Positions 51,950 to 64,000 of a stretch of 64,000 nucleotides of DNA are shown here, piece after piece. Origin of the DNA: Trogon surrucura (taxonomy: Eukaryota; Chordata; Aves; Trogoniformes; Trogonidae); NCBI GenBank assembly GCA_020746105.1, contig CM036617.1:16800037-16864036 (forward strand), read 5' to 3'. A program made the position numbers and the translations under genes. How positions within the stretch are numbered: the stretch's first letter is position 1; each line of letters starts with the position of its first letter. The notes beneath the pieces are model-generated. The model ran no database searches. It was given only the letters and a program-made list of their open reading frames with translations, and had not been told where the DNA came from.

Positions 51950-52918
51950 CTTTATCAGAAGTCAAGGTCATCTACAAGCAAGGCAAGAAGGATTCGGGCA
52001 GGTACAGGTAAATCTCCCTGGAAGAGGAGGATTCATCTATCTCCAGGCAGATGAAAGACAAGATGGTGACTGGCAACAGCCAGAATAGATTCCCCAGGGA
52101 TAAATTGTGATGGACTAACCTGAGAGTCTGCTATGATGAGACAACTCTCTTGCTGCATGAGGTGAAAGCAGCAGAGGCATCTGCTGAATTTTGACAGTGA
52201 TCCATAGCGTCTTTGCAGCCAAATTGCTGAGATATAATGGGATAGGTAGGTTACAAATTTGGTAGATAACCAGAAAGTCCAAGAGGCTTGAGCAAAATGG
52301 TCAGCAATTCCAAGTACAACTGGTACCTGCTTACTAGCAGTGTTCCCCATGGGGTAATGCTGGGATCTATACTGCTAAAGATCTTCATTAGTGATCTCAA
52401 AATTGGAGTGATGTGAACCCTCAGCAAGTTCGTCACTGACATCACATTAGGGAAATCTGCTGGAGAAATTTGATGGCAAGAACCTCATGAGGTACATGGA
52501 ATAACCACATGCATCGGTCCAGAATGGAGACACACTGGATAAGCAGAAGCTTTCCAGAAAAAGCTTTGGCATCCTGGTAGACAGCATGTTTAACATGAGT
52601 CAGCTTTTTGTCTTGCACTGACAGAGGCCGCACAGTGAGCTGCATTAAGAAGAATGTGGTAGGAGGTTGAGGGAGATGAGTACTTCCCTTCATTCAGCTC
52701 CTGTGAACCTACATCTGGAGTACTATGTCCAGTTTGAGTCACCTCCAGCAGAAGAGAAGCATGAATAAACTAGGAGATCAGCGAAGGGTGTCCACGATGG
52801 TTAAAGTGCTGGTCCAGACCAGCCACTTTGGAAGGCAGACTAAAAGGGGTTCTAATAATCATCTCCAGCTATCTGGAGATCCAACCAGGGAAGATGCAGC
52901 CAGTCTCCTCTTGGATGT
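51950..52918 (+). mobile_element. Old CR1 LINE, 5' part of a copy split by an LTR
   Basis: Heavily mutated ORF2. Ordered landmarks remain: GTCATCTACAAGCAAGGCAAG (fingers), AGTGTTCCCCATGGGGTAAT (motif B region), AGCAAGTTCGTCACTGACA (motif C remnant), CATCCTGGTAGACAGCATG and ACATCTGGAGTACTATGTCC (C-terminal). Many stops and indels. It continues after the LTR at 53530. Confidence 0.88.
52914..52918. repeat. Target-site duplication GATGT, 5' copy
   Basis: Identical to 53530-53534 on the other side of the LTR. Confidence 0.85.
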
Positions 52919-53529
52919 TGTTCTGGTTTGAGCTAAACAGAATCAATTCTGTTTAGTGATTTTACTTTTCAGCTCAGTATCTTCTGAGAGACTGCACTTT
53001 CTGAAGTTAACAGTATGTTTTTGCAGACAGTGTGTGACCCTAGAAGCGCTAAGGCCTCATTTTTACAGTTCCTTTCAGGGACTGGCATGCAGAAAGGTTC
53101 TTCCTTCTACTTGCTCCTATAGTGAAGACACTCCTGGATCTTGTGTGCCACAATGGGGGTGCCAGGAAGTAAAAGGGATCGCAAGGAAGTAAAAGTTAAC
53201 ATCTCCAGGAAGGAACAGACAGGACAGGTGATCAGCAAGAATATTCCATTCCATTCCATTCCATTCCATTCCATTCCATTCCATTCCATTCCATTCCTGA
53301 TCTAAAGCAGGTGATTGCTATTGGGGGGGGAGTTGAATTCAATGTCATTTTTGTGTACATTTGTATACAGTTCATCACTTTTATTATTGTTTTATTAAAA
53401 CTGTTTAGTTTTCTCTTCCAATCCATAAATTTCTCAGCCTCACTCCCTTTCCCTTCCCATTTGGAGAGTTAGAGGGGTTAGAGAATATCTGTCAGCATTT
53501 AGTGGCCAGCCTAAATCTAAGCCTAGACA
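52919..53529 (+). mobile_element. Solo LTR nested in an old CR1
   Basis: A 611-bp element, TGTTCTGGTTTGAGC...AAGCCTAGACA, with a perfect 5-bp target duplication GATGT on each side. An ATTAAA polyadenylation-type signal lies at 53394-53399. There is no internal retroviral sequence. A 5-bp duplication and this terminus suggest an ERVL-like avian family (family knowledge). Removing it leaves the CR1 continuous, which fixes the order of insertion. An ATTCC microsatellite lies inside. Confidence 0.92.
53243..53297. repeat. (ATTCC)n microsatellite, 11 units
   Basis: 55 bp of perfect ATTCC repeats inside the solo LTR. It may be an expanded part of the LTR family sequence. Confidence 0.97.
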
Positions 53530-53534
53530 GATGT
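53530..53534. repeat. Target-site duplication GATGT, 3' copy
   Basis: Matches 52914-52918. Confidence 0.85.
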
Positions 53535-53780
53535 GCACAGTAAAAATACAAGGGGCAAAAATCACAAGATGCAGCAATGGACAGTGAGCTCTAAAGAAAA
53601 ACTAATCACCATGAGAGTGGTCAAACACTGGGACAAGTTATCCAAAAACTTGTGGAATCGCTTTAGTTGGAAATACTAAAAATGTTACTAGAGAAGGCCC
53701 TCGGTAACCAGATTTAACTTTCAGGTTGTTCCTGCATGGAGCAGAAGTTTGGATGGGATGATCCACAGAGCGCCCTTGTA
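53535..53780 (+). mobile_element. Old CR1 LINE, 3' part of the split copy
   Basis: Continues the CR1 from 52918: ATACAAGGGGCAAAAATCAC, then a diverged ACACTGGGACAAGTTATCCA (the HWNRLPR region), then the ORF2 end and a weak 3' UTR (TTTGGATGGGATGATCC). No clear tail. Confidence 0.82.
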
Positions 53781-53904
53781 ACCAAAATTATTCTATTAAT
53801 CTACGACTGATACTAAACTGCCATGATTCCCATGTGTCTGCTCTCCTTTCTGAAAGGGTATTGACAACACTAACTGTATGGACCAATAAGTTTTAAAATA
53901 GCCA

Positions 53905-54389
53905 AATACTGCATCAAGTTCTGGTGTCCCCACCATAAGAGGGACATAGATCTGTTGCAGCGAGTCCAGAGGAGGGCCGCAAAGATGATCCAGGGGCTGG
54001 AGCACCTCTGCTATGAGGACAGGGCTCAGCCTGGAGCAGACTCCGGGGGGGACCTTATAACTGCCTTCCAATACCTAAAGGGAACCTATTGGAAGGCTGG
54101 AGAAGGACTTTACTATAAAGAGTGTCCAGCAATAGGACAAGGGTAAATGGATTTAAATTGAGGGAGAACAGGTTTAGATTGGATCTTAGGAAGAAATTCT
54201 TCAGTACAGGGGTGGGGAGACTCTGGAATAAATTGCCCAGAGACTCTGGAATAAATTGCCACCTCCCTGGAGATGTTCAAGGCCAGGCTGGATGAGGACT
54301 TGAGCAACCTGGTCTAGCTGAGAAGCGGGACATTGGATTAGATGATCTCTAAGATTCCTTCCAACCTGGGCTATTCTATGATTCTATGA
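53905..54389 (+). mobile_element. CR1 LINE, 5'-truncated with complete 3' end
   Basis: Starts in the AAGTTCTGGTGTCCCC region, runs through CGAGTCCAGAGGAGGGCCGC and the ORF2 end to TTCCTTCCAACCTGGGCTAT and two ATTCTATG tail units. It contains a ~21-bp tandem duplication of the AGACTCTGGAATAAATTGCC segment (54219-54261) and is not open in one frame. Confidence 0.93.
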
Positions 54390-57300
54390 AAAATCTGATT
54401 CCGTTGTTATGAAGGCAACGTGGATGTGTGGAACCAGATTTCAGCATGACACAGCACCATATCATGTTGATGACAGGCCATATTATGAATTATCTGTATA
54501 CAGATGGCCTATAAGACTTAGATCCTCAAATATGTTAAAATATCTAACTCTCACTGAAGAGATTTGCCAATATTATACAGGGAACAGGTGTAGAAACTTT
54601 CCAGTCACTGACCATCTTCCCCTGGACGCCAAGTAGAAATCCACTTCTTCATGGGCGTCCCCGTGCAAATCAGGGCTGGTTCTGCTAAAATTTCTAAGTT
54701 TTGTCAGCTGAAGAGAGATGTATTCACAAAATGGGCCTGCACTTGTTAGCTTGCCTCTGTGTGCATTTTGGTGTCAGCAAGAGATGGAACTGCAGTGTGA
54801 TTGGAGTACTGTGTGTCCAGAGCTCGGTTCTAGTTGATTCTCATCCCTTTTCACGTGTGGCTTGCAGTTGATAACAAAGGTTGTTATGCTGCTGTTTTAA
54901 TTGTGACTATAGAGAGCAGAATTTTTCAGAGACCTATGAAAGTATAGAACCTTTTCTCCCCATCATTCATGCTCCACTAGCACAAAGTTGTGGGCCAGGG
55001 ACATGTCGGGTAGAGCAGAGGTACTGTACAAGCAGTTAAAGACATTCAGAGCATGCCATAGCTGACTGAAGCTATGATGTGGCTGAACTCGAGTTGGAAA
55101 ATGCAGTCCCATCCATATGATGAACAGCCACATCTTTCACTGGTTAAATCACCTATATGCACTGACATTGGTTCTTTTCCATCTAGTGAATGTTGACCAA
55201 CCCCTGTGGCTTTTACCCTTCAACACATACGGCCACTGGTTTTCACTGTTACACTGCAAATGCTTAATGATACCACAACAAACACTTTGTTAAATGTACC
55301 TGAAAACTTTGGGAGCTGTCCAAGTCTTTCTCCTGGGAGCTGGGGAGAAGATGCCGCAACATGGACTTACTACTGAATCACAAAACCAAGACAAACCTCC
55401 TCAGTACAGCAACTATTATTTTAGAAGAATGAGAGGTCAGAGTTTCAGTGGAATTTTAAGTGTCCACATGAAACAAGGTTCATAACATATAGGGTTATTA
55501 TAGGCTAGCAAACCAATTATCAGCTGTGGTATGGGTCGAGTAGCAAAAACAGGACAGGCTATTTGTGTCATAAATGGACATGGTCTCATTGAAATCAATG
55601 GAATCGAACATCTTGTTCCAGTGATAGATAATATGCTGCACGTTTCACTATCATTAAAAAAAAAGGATCTAATGAGAAAAGCTTTCACTGAAGTGACCAA
55701 CAATAATGTCACATAAAGGATGAGCGAAAATTGCAGAGTGGGAAGACTACAGATGTAGATCTGAATTAGGTTGTGAAGTGAATGGATATGTGTAGTTTGC
55801 ATGCAACAGACAACCTGGTTCCCAAATGAAGAAAGGTGGAAGAAATATCCAGTTTCTTAAACATGGGCAATACTTTAAATTAGTAGCTATTTGAGAAGGT
55901 ATCCATCTACTTGGAATATTCACATTTGTCATGAGTGAGCAGGCATTCAGTATTTGTGATGCCTACAGTCCCACTGTGCTGCACTGAAACTTGCTGGCAG
56001 CCATCCCAGAACCTTTCAAGGAAGAGTACGTGGATGTTTGCAGTTATTCATTGGCCACTGTTTGCAAACCCCTGAGAAATCACATTCCTGAGTTAAAATT
56101 TTAACTTCTTGCTAGATCATTGTAAGTAGTGACAATTAAAAACTATTGTTAAGGACATGGTGAAACTTGCCTGCTCTTGGGAACCTGTTTGGCAATAGAC
56201 AGCAGAAATATGCCATGAAGACTTTGGATCTCATCTCGCTATTTCCCTTTGAGAGAGCTGTGTGGTTATGTCAACAACTGTTTATTTATTTAACTCGTAA
56301 AGCTTTCATTGAAGACAGATGTTATTGTAAGAATGTCCCACCTGATTAATTTCTTTTGATAGTCAAAGGTGTCTTTCATACTATTTCCAAAAAAGAAAAT
56401 GAGCTCAGAGGTCTGTGTAGTCTTGCTAATGACCAGAATGTATCAATATACGTGTGTTCTTGCTTCCTAGGAATATTTGTTAACAAACAAACAAAAAAAA
56501 CAACCAAACAACAAAATGCCGTTCTCTTTTAGAGTTGACCTCCTTCTCCATGTATCATCCCCTAGACATTTGGATCTATTTCTGTGATGAAAAACAGTGA
56601 CTGTTTTATTTCTCCTTTTTTTCGTTACTTGTACATACGCCATTTCGCAGGCACAGGTCTTTTTTAAATTATAAAGCCTTTTTCAATCGGGTGTAAAACT
56701 TCAGAGTGAACAACAAAAGATAAATGCAAACAAGTATGGGGGAAAAATAAAAAAAAATGTTTAATTGATGTTTGGAACTGTTTACAACAGCATCTCTGAG
56801 GAGCTCTTCTAGTATTATCAAGTAGATACATTGCTGCTTTCAAAAATTTAAACTGTAGGATGAAGAGATTTCCTTCAAACACGTCTGAGTGCTACTTAAG
56901 ACTCTGAAAGTATAGAAACTTATTTGTCTAGAAGTTCAACATAATTGCAAGTATGGCTGTTTTCTTTTTTATATCTACCTGTGTTCTTCATAAGAATGGT
57001 ATTAAATAACCCAATAGCCATCGATATCCTTTTAGAAGTGCTTTATATTGGTAATAGCCAAATTATATGGCACTGAAGCCAGCTACAACATATTACAGCA
57101 ATGCAAAAGGAATTGTTTTAAAGGATATACTTTATTCAGTATGACCTGCTTTTTTTCCCAAGTCTATGATGAGCTTAAGGCTGAATATTTGTACTTTCAG
57201 AGTTTCTAAAATGCAGCAATGGCTAGTAAATCTTTTCAAGTACATTTACAATTTTCATGTAGGTGTACACTGTAGTTTATAGCTTACACAAGGAATTTAA

Positions 57301-57809
57301 AAAGTGAATGTGTGTCTTCCCCTTTCTTTTCTGTCTTTTTCTGCTAGTCTCGGTTTCACCACAATTCTATGGTTAACTTTCACTGGAGTAGTTAACAGTA
57401 AACCTCACTGAACATATGCAGAATTAAATTTCAAACTTCATGGGGTTATTAGCAAGACACACTTGATACCCATATCTCACTTCAGTAGTGCAAACAGAAA
57501 GAAACACATTTAATGCAATAGAGTTGCATCAGTGTTGTAGAGGTGTGAGATCAGATTTTGTAGACGGAATGGAGTTGTCATACATACAGATTTAATGAAC
57601 ACACTCTTAATCTTTAAGGTTCTTACAGGAGGTATTCAGGGAGGAAGCAATGTATATGTGTATCTTGATGTGTGTAAATACATGATGGGAAGGAGTAAAG
57701 AAGATGGGGTTAGAGACTTCTTTGAAAGGACAAGATGTACTGGACTCATATTGTAACATGAAAACCCATTTAAATGTTAACGAACCCCAACTCCTTTGTT
57801 TGATTGTTT

Positions 57810-57997
57810 GGAAAGTGGTCAGACACAGTTTGTCCAGAGAAGTTGTGTAGTCTCCATCCTTGGAGATATTCAAAACCTGACTGGACATAGTCCCAAGGAA
57901 GCTGCTGTTGGTGGCCCTGCCTTGAGCAGGAGGGTAGGCAGGACTAGACAGACTCCTGAGGTGCCTTCCCACTTCATCTGTTCTGTGATTCTGTGAG
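57810..57997 (+). mobile_element. Old CR1 LINE 3' fragment
   Basis: GTCTCCATCCTTGGAGATAT, CAAAACCTGACTGGACATAG, GCCTTGAGCAGG and CTGTTCTGTGATTCTGTGAG occur in CR1 order. Diverged, tail reduced to about one unit. Confidence 0.88.
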
Positions 57998-60735
57998 TTT
58001 CAACTATGCTAAAATACTCGACTTATTTTCTTTAACCTGATCCTTATCTTTGTAGATTGATTGCCAAATTAAGAAAACATCCCATTTAAATATCATCTAT
58101 CACATATCCCTGTTATCAGAATTGGTATTCAGCAACACCATCTCTTAAGCTCAATTTTGTGGCGCAATTTGGTATGGGCAGAGAGTTGGATAGAAGTGAA
58201 ATCATTAGTGATTCATTTATACTATTTATATGACATGTTCTGAAAATGCTGTGAAAGATAAGCAGAGATTACATCAAATTGTTCTTATCTGCCTCAGGGC
58301 TGTTCTAACTAAAGATAAAAAATAAAACTGAAGCTGGAAGCAGAAACAGATAGATATCTGAAATAAACGAGATATAAACTATTGCTCTCTTTGCTGCAAG
58401 ATTATCCCAGTGTCTATAAACATTTCTCAGAGATCCACAGTATCTATGTTTAAAATCCACCAAGCATTTCTAATTTAAGGACTTGTTAAATCTATTCCCT
58501 ACTCCTAACATACTCCAAGAACAAGCCTTTAATCTTGCAGAAGTTTATGACTAAATAAAAATACTTAAGTGAAATTTTTTAAGAATTTGGTTTTGGTGAG
58601 GTGCTTTTGGTGAGGTCTAGAGGGCTGCTAACAAGGAATTTTACCTTTAGTTTGAAGACGAGAAAAACTTTTATCAAACTTTTTTTCTTATTTCTTTAAC
58701 AAAAATAACCAAAAAAACTATTAAAAGAAATCAAGTGTTAAAATAATAACTGGGAAACTCTTTATGGTTTTTACAGCATTTTGTTATGCAAGAATCTGAA
58801 TTATATTTATATTAAATGGAGAAATCTTCATGCATCTGAATTTTCCAAGCACTTCCAGATCAGATTGATAGCTCCAGCCTACACAATCAGCATCAATAAA
58901 GCAGTAAATATTTTTTTATATACACATATGGTCATTTAAGTATATGGGGTACTAAACCAAGTATGATCTGAGAATCAAATGAAATAGGGAGAGCTGAACC
59001 AGTACAGGATCCAGGTTTCTAATCAGCTTCTATTAAAATTAAAATAGACCCTTTATTTCTTCTGTATATATGTCTATTGGTACCAAATCCAGCCTGAAAA
59101 TTAGGGACACACAGATCAGGTTTCACAGGCCCCTAAATGAGATCAAACTGATCTCAGAAGTGATGCAGTGGCAGTTAGGTGACATTTTTTTTCATGGGAC
59201 ATGGGCTGTTGTGGTTGCCTGAAATTTCTGATGTCTCAGAAGGGAACAAAGTAAAGGGATTCAGTTTTCACTGGATGGGTGCTCAGGGCTTTATTGCAGA
59301 TTCCTTTGAAGTGCTAAGCCCAAAACCAGAGATGGCCAACATGTCTTGGAAACTGCACACTGAGTTGGCACTGTGCATCTACTAATACACTGGATGTGCT
59401 TGAGGTCATTCTCCTGCCCAAAGGTCAACAGCCAAGGGACAACCTGCATTCCTACCATCTACTTCTTACTCTCCAAGACAAGGTGGCCACATGTAAAGTA
59501 CCCACCAGGAATGGCAGTTGGACTCTGTCAGCCCCAGTTTCATGACCAGCAATGACCTAGGACAATGACACTTGGACCAGATCAAAACTATGCAGAGACC
59601 AAGCTGACCATTTAGCAACATGGTGATTGCATGTCAGGGCCCTGGAACACACCTTGACACTATTTTCTCTAATACAGACGAAGCCTATATATCCCTTTTA
59701 GGATCAAAGCCTCATCATCTGATATCAAGTAAGTTACAAAAGTGGAATTAAAATCCTCTGTCCCTGCTTAGAACATGCTTAATGTAGGCAGGTTGAGATT
59801 TGAGATGTAAATAAGTGGTAGATTGCACAGAATCAGAACTATGAGTTGGCCATTATAACTTTAAAGTTATAAAGGAGAAGGTATATGAATACATTGCTTG
59901 GAAATGGAAGACAACATTAACAAGAGAACTCAAGATATTTCACTCCAGACCTTCTGTGAAAACTAAAGGAGTTGTCATCCTGGAGAACCCTAACAGACCT
60001 CCTAGATCTGTACTTTTACATAAAGGCAATTTCATTGGGCCCTTCTGTGCCTGGTTGCCTCAGAACACAACTGTCTCTTCTAAATAGTGTTTCTTTATCA
60101 CTATGGGTTTGTACTTCTACCTTTGCTTTACCATTTGGCAGATGGTTTGAACTAACAGAAGGCAACAAGAAACATAATCCAGAAATGTGCGCTTTGCTCA
60201 GTTATAGACAAAGATGTTAAACCATAATAACGTTCCCCTCCAACATAATGAAAAGCAGTGAGATGCTCATACCCTAAAAAAACAGCTGCACATACAGGTG
60301 TCTGCACCAGATGCTTTCCTAAGCACAGTGTGATAAAAGTGATTATTCCTCACTCAACAGAGAACAATTCCTAAGCGGGGTATTTAAAGGAGGATGATAG
60401 TGCAGGTAATTAGGAGCCCCATGCCTTACACACAAAGCAATGTTTAAGAAGGTGAAGCTGAGAACCATCTGTCCTTTACACATGGGCCTATGTTTTTATT
60501 TGTGAATACATCATAAGATAGGCAGTTCTCGGTCTAATTTCTCAGGCCAGATCCTACTCAGTCAGAAAATGATTAAGGGTTAGTTAAATCCTTGGTTTTA
60601 ATAGGTGGTGCCTTGCCCTGTGACTCCAACAGAAACACAGACACCAGAATCTAATACCTGACCAATGGACATTTCTACAATAAGTGATGGAATATCCCGG
60701 TCTTGCCCTAAAATATATATAGTGTCTTTTCTTAC

Positions 60736-60937
60736 CTTTGGACTTCCTGTCATGGTAGCTCCTGCCTCGGTAATGGTGACCACTGTCTGTGTACAAATTC
60801 TCAAGATCTTCTTGCCAGGATTCCGGGTTAAAGTGTTTGAGCAGATCTTCCACTGTGTCGAATGCAGCGATGGTCTGATCCAATGCTTCTGCCGTGAGCG
60901 TAGGGTCAGTCACTGATGGAGAGGGATAGGATACCCC
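60736..60937 (-). CDS. PDGFD: PDGFD hinge exon (activation-cleavage region)
   Basis: This 202-bp exon encodes 67 residues, GVSYPSPSVTDPT to HYRGRSYHDRKSK, plus the first base of the next Val codon. It lies between the CUB domain (exons outside the window) and the growth-factor domain. FDTVEDLLKHFNPESWQEDL is nearly identical to the mammalian protein. The basic RGRSYHDRKSK end is the region where latent PDGF-D is cut by extracellular serine proteases such as urokinase to release the active ligand (family knowledge). Minus-strand splice sites are acceptor CACTCTTAG/GGGGTA (phase 0) and donor CCAAAG/GTAAGA (phase 1), in register with exon 47550-47764. Compared with the mammalian protein, the LYTDSGHHYRG segment is the most changed part. 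Confidence 0.97.
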
Positions 60938-63900
60938 CTAAGAGTGACATACATCTCAGTGTACTTGGAATAAATCACAGCACCACTTAAAACAACTGAA
61001 AACAGTTACTGAGAAATTTTTGTTGTTATTGACTGAAATAGCTTTATTGGGCCATCTTTTGAAGTCCTTAGCTTGGCTGGGCTTTCTTAAGCTTGTGTTT
61101 TCTTTTTTTGTAAGGAGAAGAGACACCAAAGAACTCCCAAGTAAATCCTGGAGGAGATTCAAGAAGTGAAACTATTGCCACTGCTGGACTGTCAATGTGT
61201 ACACCCACTCCTCAAAGGGTAAGAGAGTCTGCACGTACACAAAGATGTAATGGAAATGTCTCCTGAAACCACTGTGATGGCCATGGCCACAGATCAGAGG
61301 TGCCTTGTGATGCTGCGGAGGTGCCTTCACAGCTCCAGCACCTCTGTTGGTAAATCCAGAACAAGCAGATCAGAAACCGCAGCAGAAAAAGACAAACACA
61401 ACAAGTCTCCACTAGACTGTCTGTCTTTCCCCGGTCAATTTGGAAAACAAATTTGGCTTGGTTAAAGACTTGAAAAAATGGCCCTTTAGTCCTAAGAATT
61501 AAATCTATTATGAAACACCAATGAATGCCAATTCTCACATCCTTTTAACAAAAATACAAGTTACTAGGCAAATGAGAAAAAATGTGATATTTGGATCTCA
61601 GCAATGTAACAATCAACACTGGGATTATTAACACAGTGATATGCTCACAAGCATATTATAATACCAAATGGAATATTATTTCCCACCAGGAAGGGCTGAG
61701 TAGCATTCTTTGAGCATATCTGGTTCCCCCTGAATTTGTGGCACAATCTGACCTTGACAAAAATATTGCAGTACTTTCATATTTACTGGAGAGGATTTTA
61801 ACCATTTTTTACAATCGTTATTTAGAATCACAATATTCTCTACCCTTATATCACTTTTTCCCTTGTACAAGCACAAAGACTAATAGCACGTGTAAAATAT
61901 GTGCAAGATAAACTATTAATTCAAATCTGTTACCTTCTGAGGGACCACAGTCAAGATACCTGATTTTGTCCATGAAGAAGCATAACATAACACAAGAGTT
62001 GTTTGGATTTTGGTCATGTAAGTTAAAACATTGGGGGAAAAAAACCCAGAAATCCTATTCTCTCATGAAAACACAGCTCTAGTGTAATGTTGCAGAAATT
62101 TGTCATTTAAAATTAATAGCTCCCCAAAACAATTTTTTTTGCCTCATCTCCCCAGTAAATGCATATATTAAACTATTAATCTTTGTGATTAACTTCACTC
62201 AGTTGAGTAGTAATGGAAAGGTCAACTCATTTGAGTAAAGTTACTCACTTGTTTGCAGGATTGTGTCCTTCCATGCTTATAAAAGTAATTTTAAAGTGTA
62301 TATGTCTTTTAAAATAAATAATTTGTTTTTAATGGTATATTATATCACCAAAGCAACAAGCCTTGATATTTTACTGCATCTTTGCTGAAAGTATAGGCAG
62401 TCCAAATTGTTAAAAACAATAAAGAGAGGAAATAGAAAATATTACAATATTGCAGTCAAGAAAGCAGAGTTGCACTTTACTGCTTCTCATGAACAGCACA
62501 AGAACTTTCAGAGGGACACTTGTGACTGCAATGCCTCTACAGCGCAGCACTAAGACATAGTGCAGATGGCTGTAAAAATTCATGACCCACTAAAAGGCAA
62601 AGCATATCTCAAAGCATCTCTTCTGACTCCTAATTGGCTGGGAGTAGAGACTGAAGCAGAGAGATGGGAGCCCCAGTGGTTGAAAAGCTCACACCAGAAA
62701 AGTGAGCACAGTGCTGCTGCCTGGAACAATGCTGCAGGTGGGCATCCCATGTTGCGCTAGCAGAGTCTTTGAGGTTACAAAAGAAAAATGCACCCAAAAG
62801 CTACCTGCTTATTGAAGAGAGCTCTGTGGACCTCATGGCTTGTCTGTGAGAGCAGCCCAACAGGGAGAACATTAGTCCCCATTAGACTACTTTTCCAAAG
62901 GGAGGGAGATAGTTTAAGGATGTTGAAGAAAAAATAGCATAAAAATCAGGCCATAGGTGTGTGGCTTAGATGATGTAAGAGTGTTTTTTTCACTTGCTCA
63001 ACTGTGCATTTCACTTCAGAAATACAAGCTGTGAATTTGCAGGGTGTTTCAAACTCATCCAAGCAGCAGGGATTCCCCACTCAAGATTTGTGCAACCTCG
63101 TTCACACACAGTGACAGCCAAGTCAAGAGGAATTATTTCAACAGCTCAGATAACCTACTGGCAGTGATGTCATGTGACAGGCCCAAAAGCAACTTTGAAG
63201 CTGCCAGCCCAACTGACTCTCTTTTGTCCTGCCAAGAACGAGGCACTAGCTTTAGAAGAGCTTGTGCTCCTTGTAATCTGGCTTCTGAGATCGCGCCCAA
63301 AGAGAGGCAAGAGGAAGAGTGAAATGCAAGAAGCAGTGAAGAGCAAGGATTTTTCACGTTACATACTTCTTCCACATTTCTTAAAGCACTGAACACATTT
63401 TTAGCTTCATGGGACACAAAGGCCTATTTCTTCTGTCAGTGTTCTTACCCTTAATTTCTGTCCTCTTATTCTTTTCTACCTATATTGTGAAGCTGATAGG
63501 CAGCTCAATGTGCATCAGTTGTTGGTCATAACACTACTTCACAAACAAAACAAACTAACCTAATAAGGAGTGAAAGAGTAAATTTTCTCTTTTTTTTTTT
63601 TTTTTTAATGGATTTGCCATACTGCGTTGAGGGCAGAAGTATTGGTTTAACTTTCTGAGAAAAAAAAAAACACAAATATGACTGTGATATGACCTCAGAC
63701 TCTCATTCTGAGAGTTGTAATGTACCCAGATCCTAAAACGAGTCTGAGGGTTGCCTGTGCATTTGAGGGGCAAAAGTTAGATCCACCATGCTGAGTATCA
63801 AAAGAAAAGTGTTATCTCGTCGACAACTGACAGGCCCAAGTTTGTCCCTCTGCCCCTCAGAATCACAGTAGAATCTCCAAGCCTTTCTATCCCGAAGAAT

Positions 63901-64000
63901 TTGGATGTCCTCAGACATTTTCCTTGGTGCTTTTGGGAAGAACTACTCAACCCCTCTACCTTATTTTGCCTGAGGACAAGAAAGGGCTGGTGGGTGCAGT
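60938..64000 (-). other. PDGFD intron, partial (runs off the window)
   Basis: Upstream intron in gene orientation. I read the minus strand for a CUB-domain exon and found none, so the preceding exon lies beyond 64000. AT-rich with a poly-T run at 63590-63606; no repeats recognised. Confidence 0.8.

Larger units (their letters stand above)
47765..60735 (-). other. PDGFD intron (12,971 bp)
   Basis: A phase-1 intron between the hinge and growth-factor exons, donor AAAG/GTAAGA and acceptor TTGCAG. It holds CR1 copies at 48330, 51950-53780 (split), 53905 and 57810, all antisense to PDGFD, and a solo LTR at 52919. The rest is AT-rich without a recognised gene. Confidence 0.93.

Noticed and set aside
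60938..64000. A further PDGFD exon (end of the CUB domain)
   Set aside because: Minus-strand frames were read for the expected CUB-domain C-terminal sequence; nothing matched, so the exon is probably beyond the window.
1..64000. CRISPR arrays, bacterial operons, tRNA or rRNA genes
   Set aside because: The sequence is vertebrate in character, and no regularly spaced repeats or RNA-gene signatures were seen; a tRNAscan or Rfam search could still find small RNAs I missed by eye.

Overview
This window looks like nuclear DNA of a bird, most likely a neoavian. It is AT-rich and intron/intergenic in character, with many CR1 LINE copies (the dominant avian retrotransposon, with the typical ATTCTATG-type 3' tails) and solo LTRs of avian endogenous-retrovirus type. 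The one host gene I recognise is PDGFD (platelet-derived growth factor D), on the minus strand. One CR1 copy still has an open reverse-transcriptase frame of about 546 codons, and a second copy is nearly identical to it. This points to fairly recent CR1 activity in the lineage. I cannot name the species.

Layout: (a) 1-1730, 3' half of a young CR1 with an open RT frame, cut by the window edge. (b) 1731-34749, non-coding DNA 3' of PDGFD (its 3' UTR lies somewhere at the upper end). It holds CR1 fragments, a perfect 41-copy TTCCC array, three clear solo LTRs or LTR pieces (about 16.1, 22.6 and 24.5 kb) and one probable LTR (27.7 kb). (c) 34750-34884, last coding exon of PDGFD. (d) 34885-47549, the following intron (12.7 kb) with several CR1 copies. 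(e) 47550-47764, penultimate coding exon with most of the PDGF/VEGF cystine-knot domain. (f) 47765-60735, next intron (13.0 kb), with an old CR1 split by a solo LTR that has a clean target-site duplication. (g) 60736-60937, hinge exon with the proteolytic-activation region. (h) 60938-64000, start of the next intron upstream. The CUB-domain exons are not in the window.

The three PDGFD exons join in frame (phase 0 in, phase 1, phase 0, stop). They give the C-terminal 183 residues: hinge, basic cleavage region, growth-factor core, and a tail ending in the family's Cys-rich RCDCIC motif. All splice sites are canonical GT/AG. The rest of the window is repeats and unconstrained-looking sequence. 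I found no tRNA, rRNA, CRISPR or operon-like structure and nothing that supports a novel multi-gene system. The points of most interest are the nested and paired LTR insertions with visible target duplications, the young CR1 pair, the long perfect TTCCC tract, and the AATAAA cluster right after the PDGFD stop codon.
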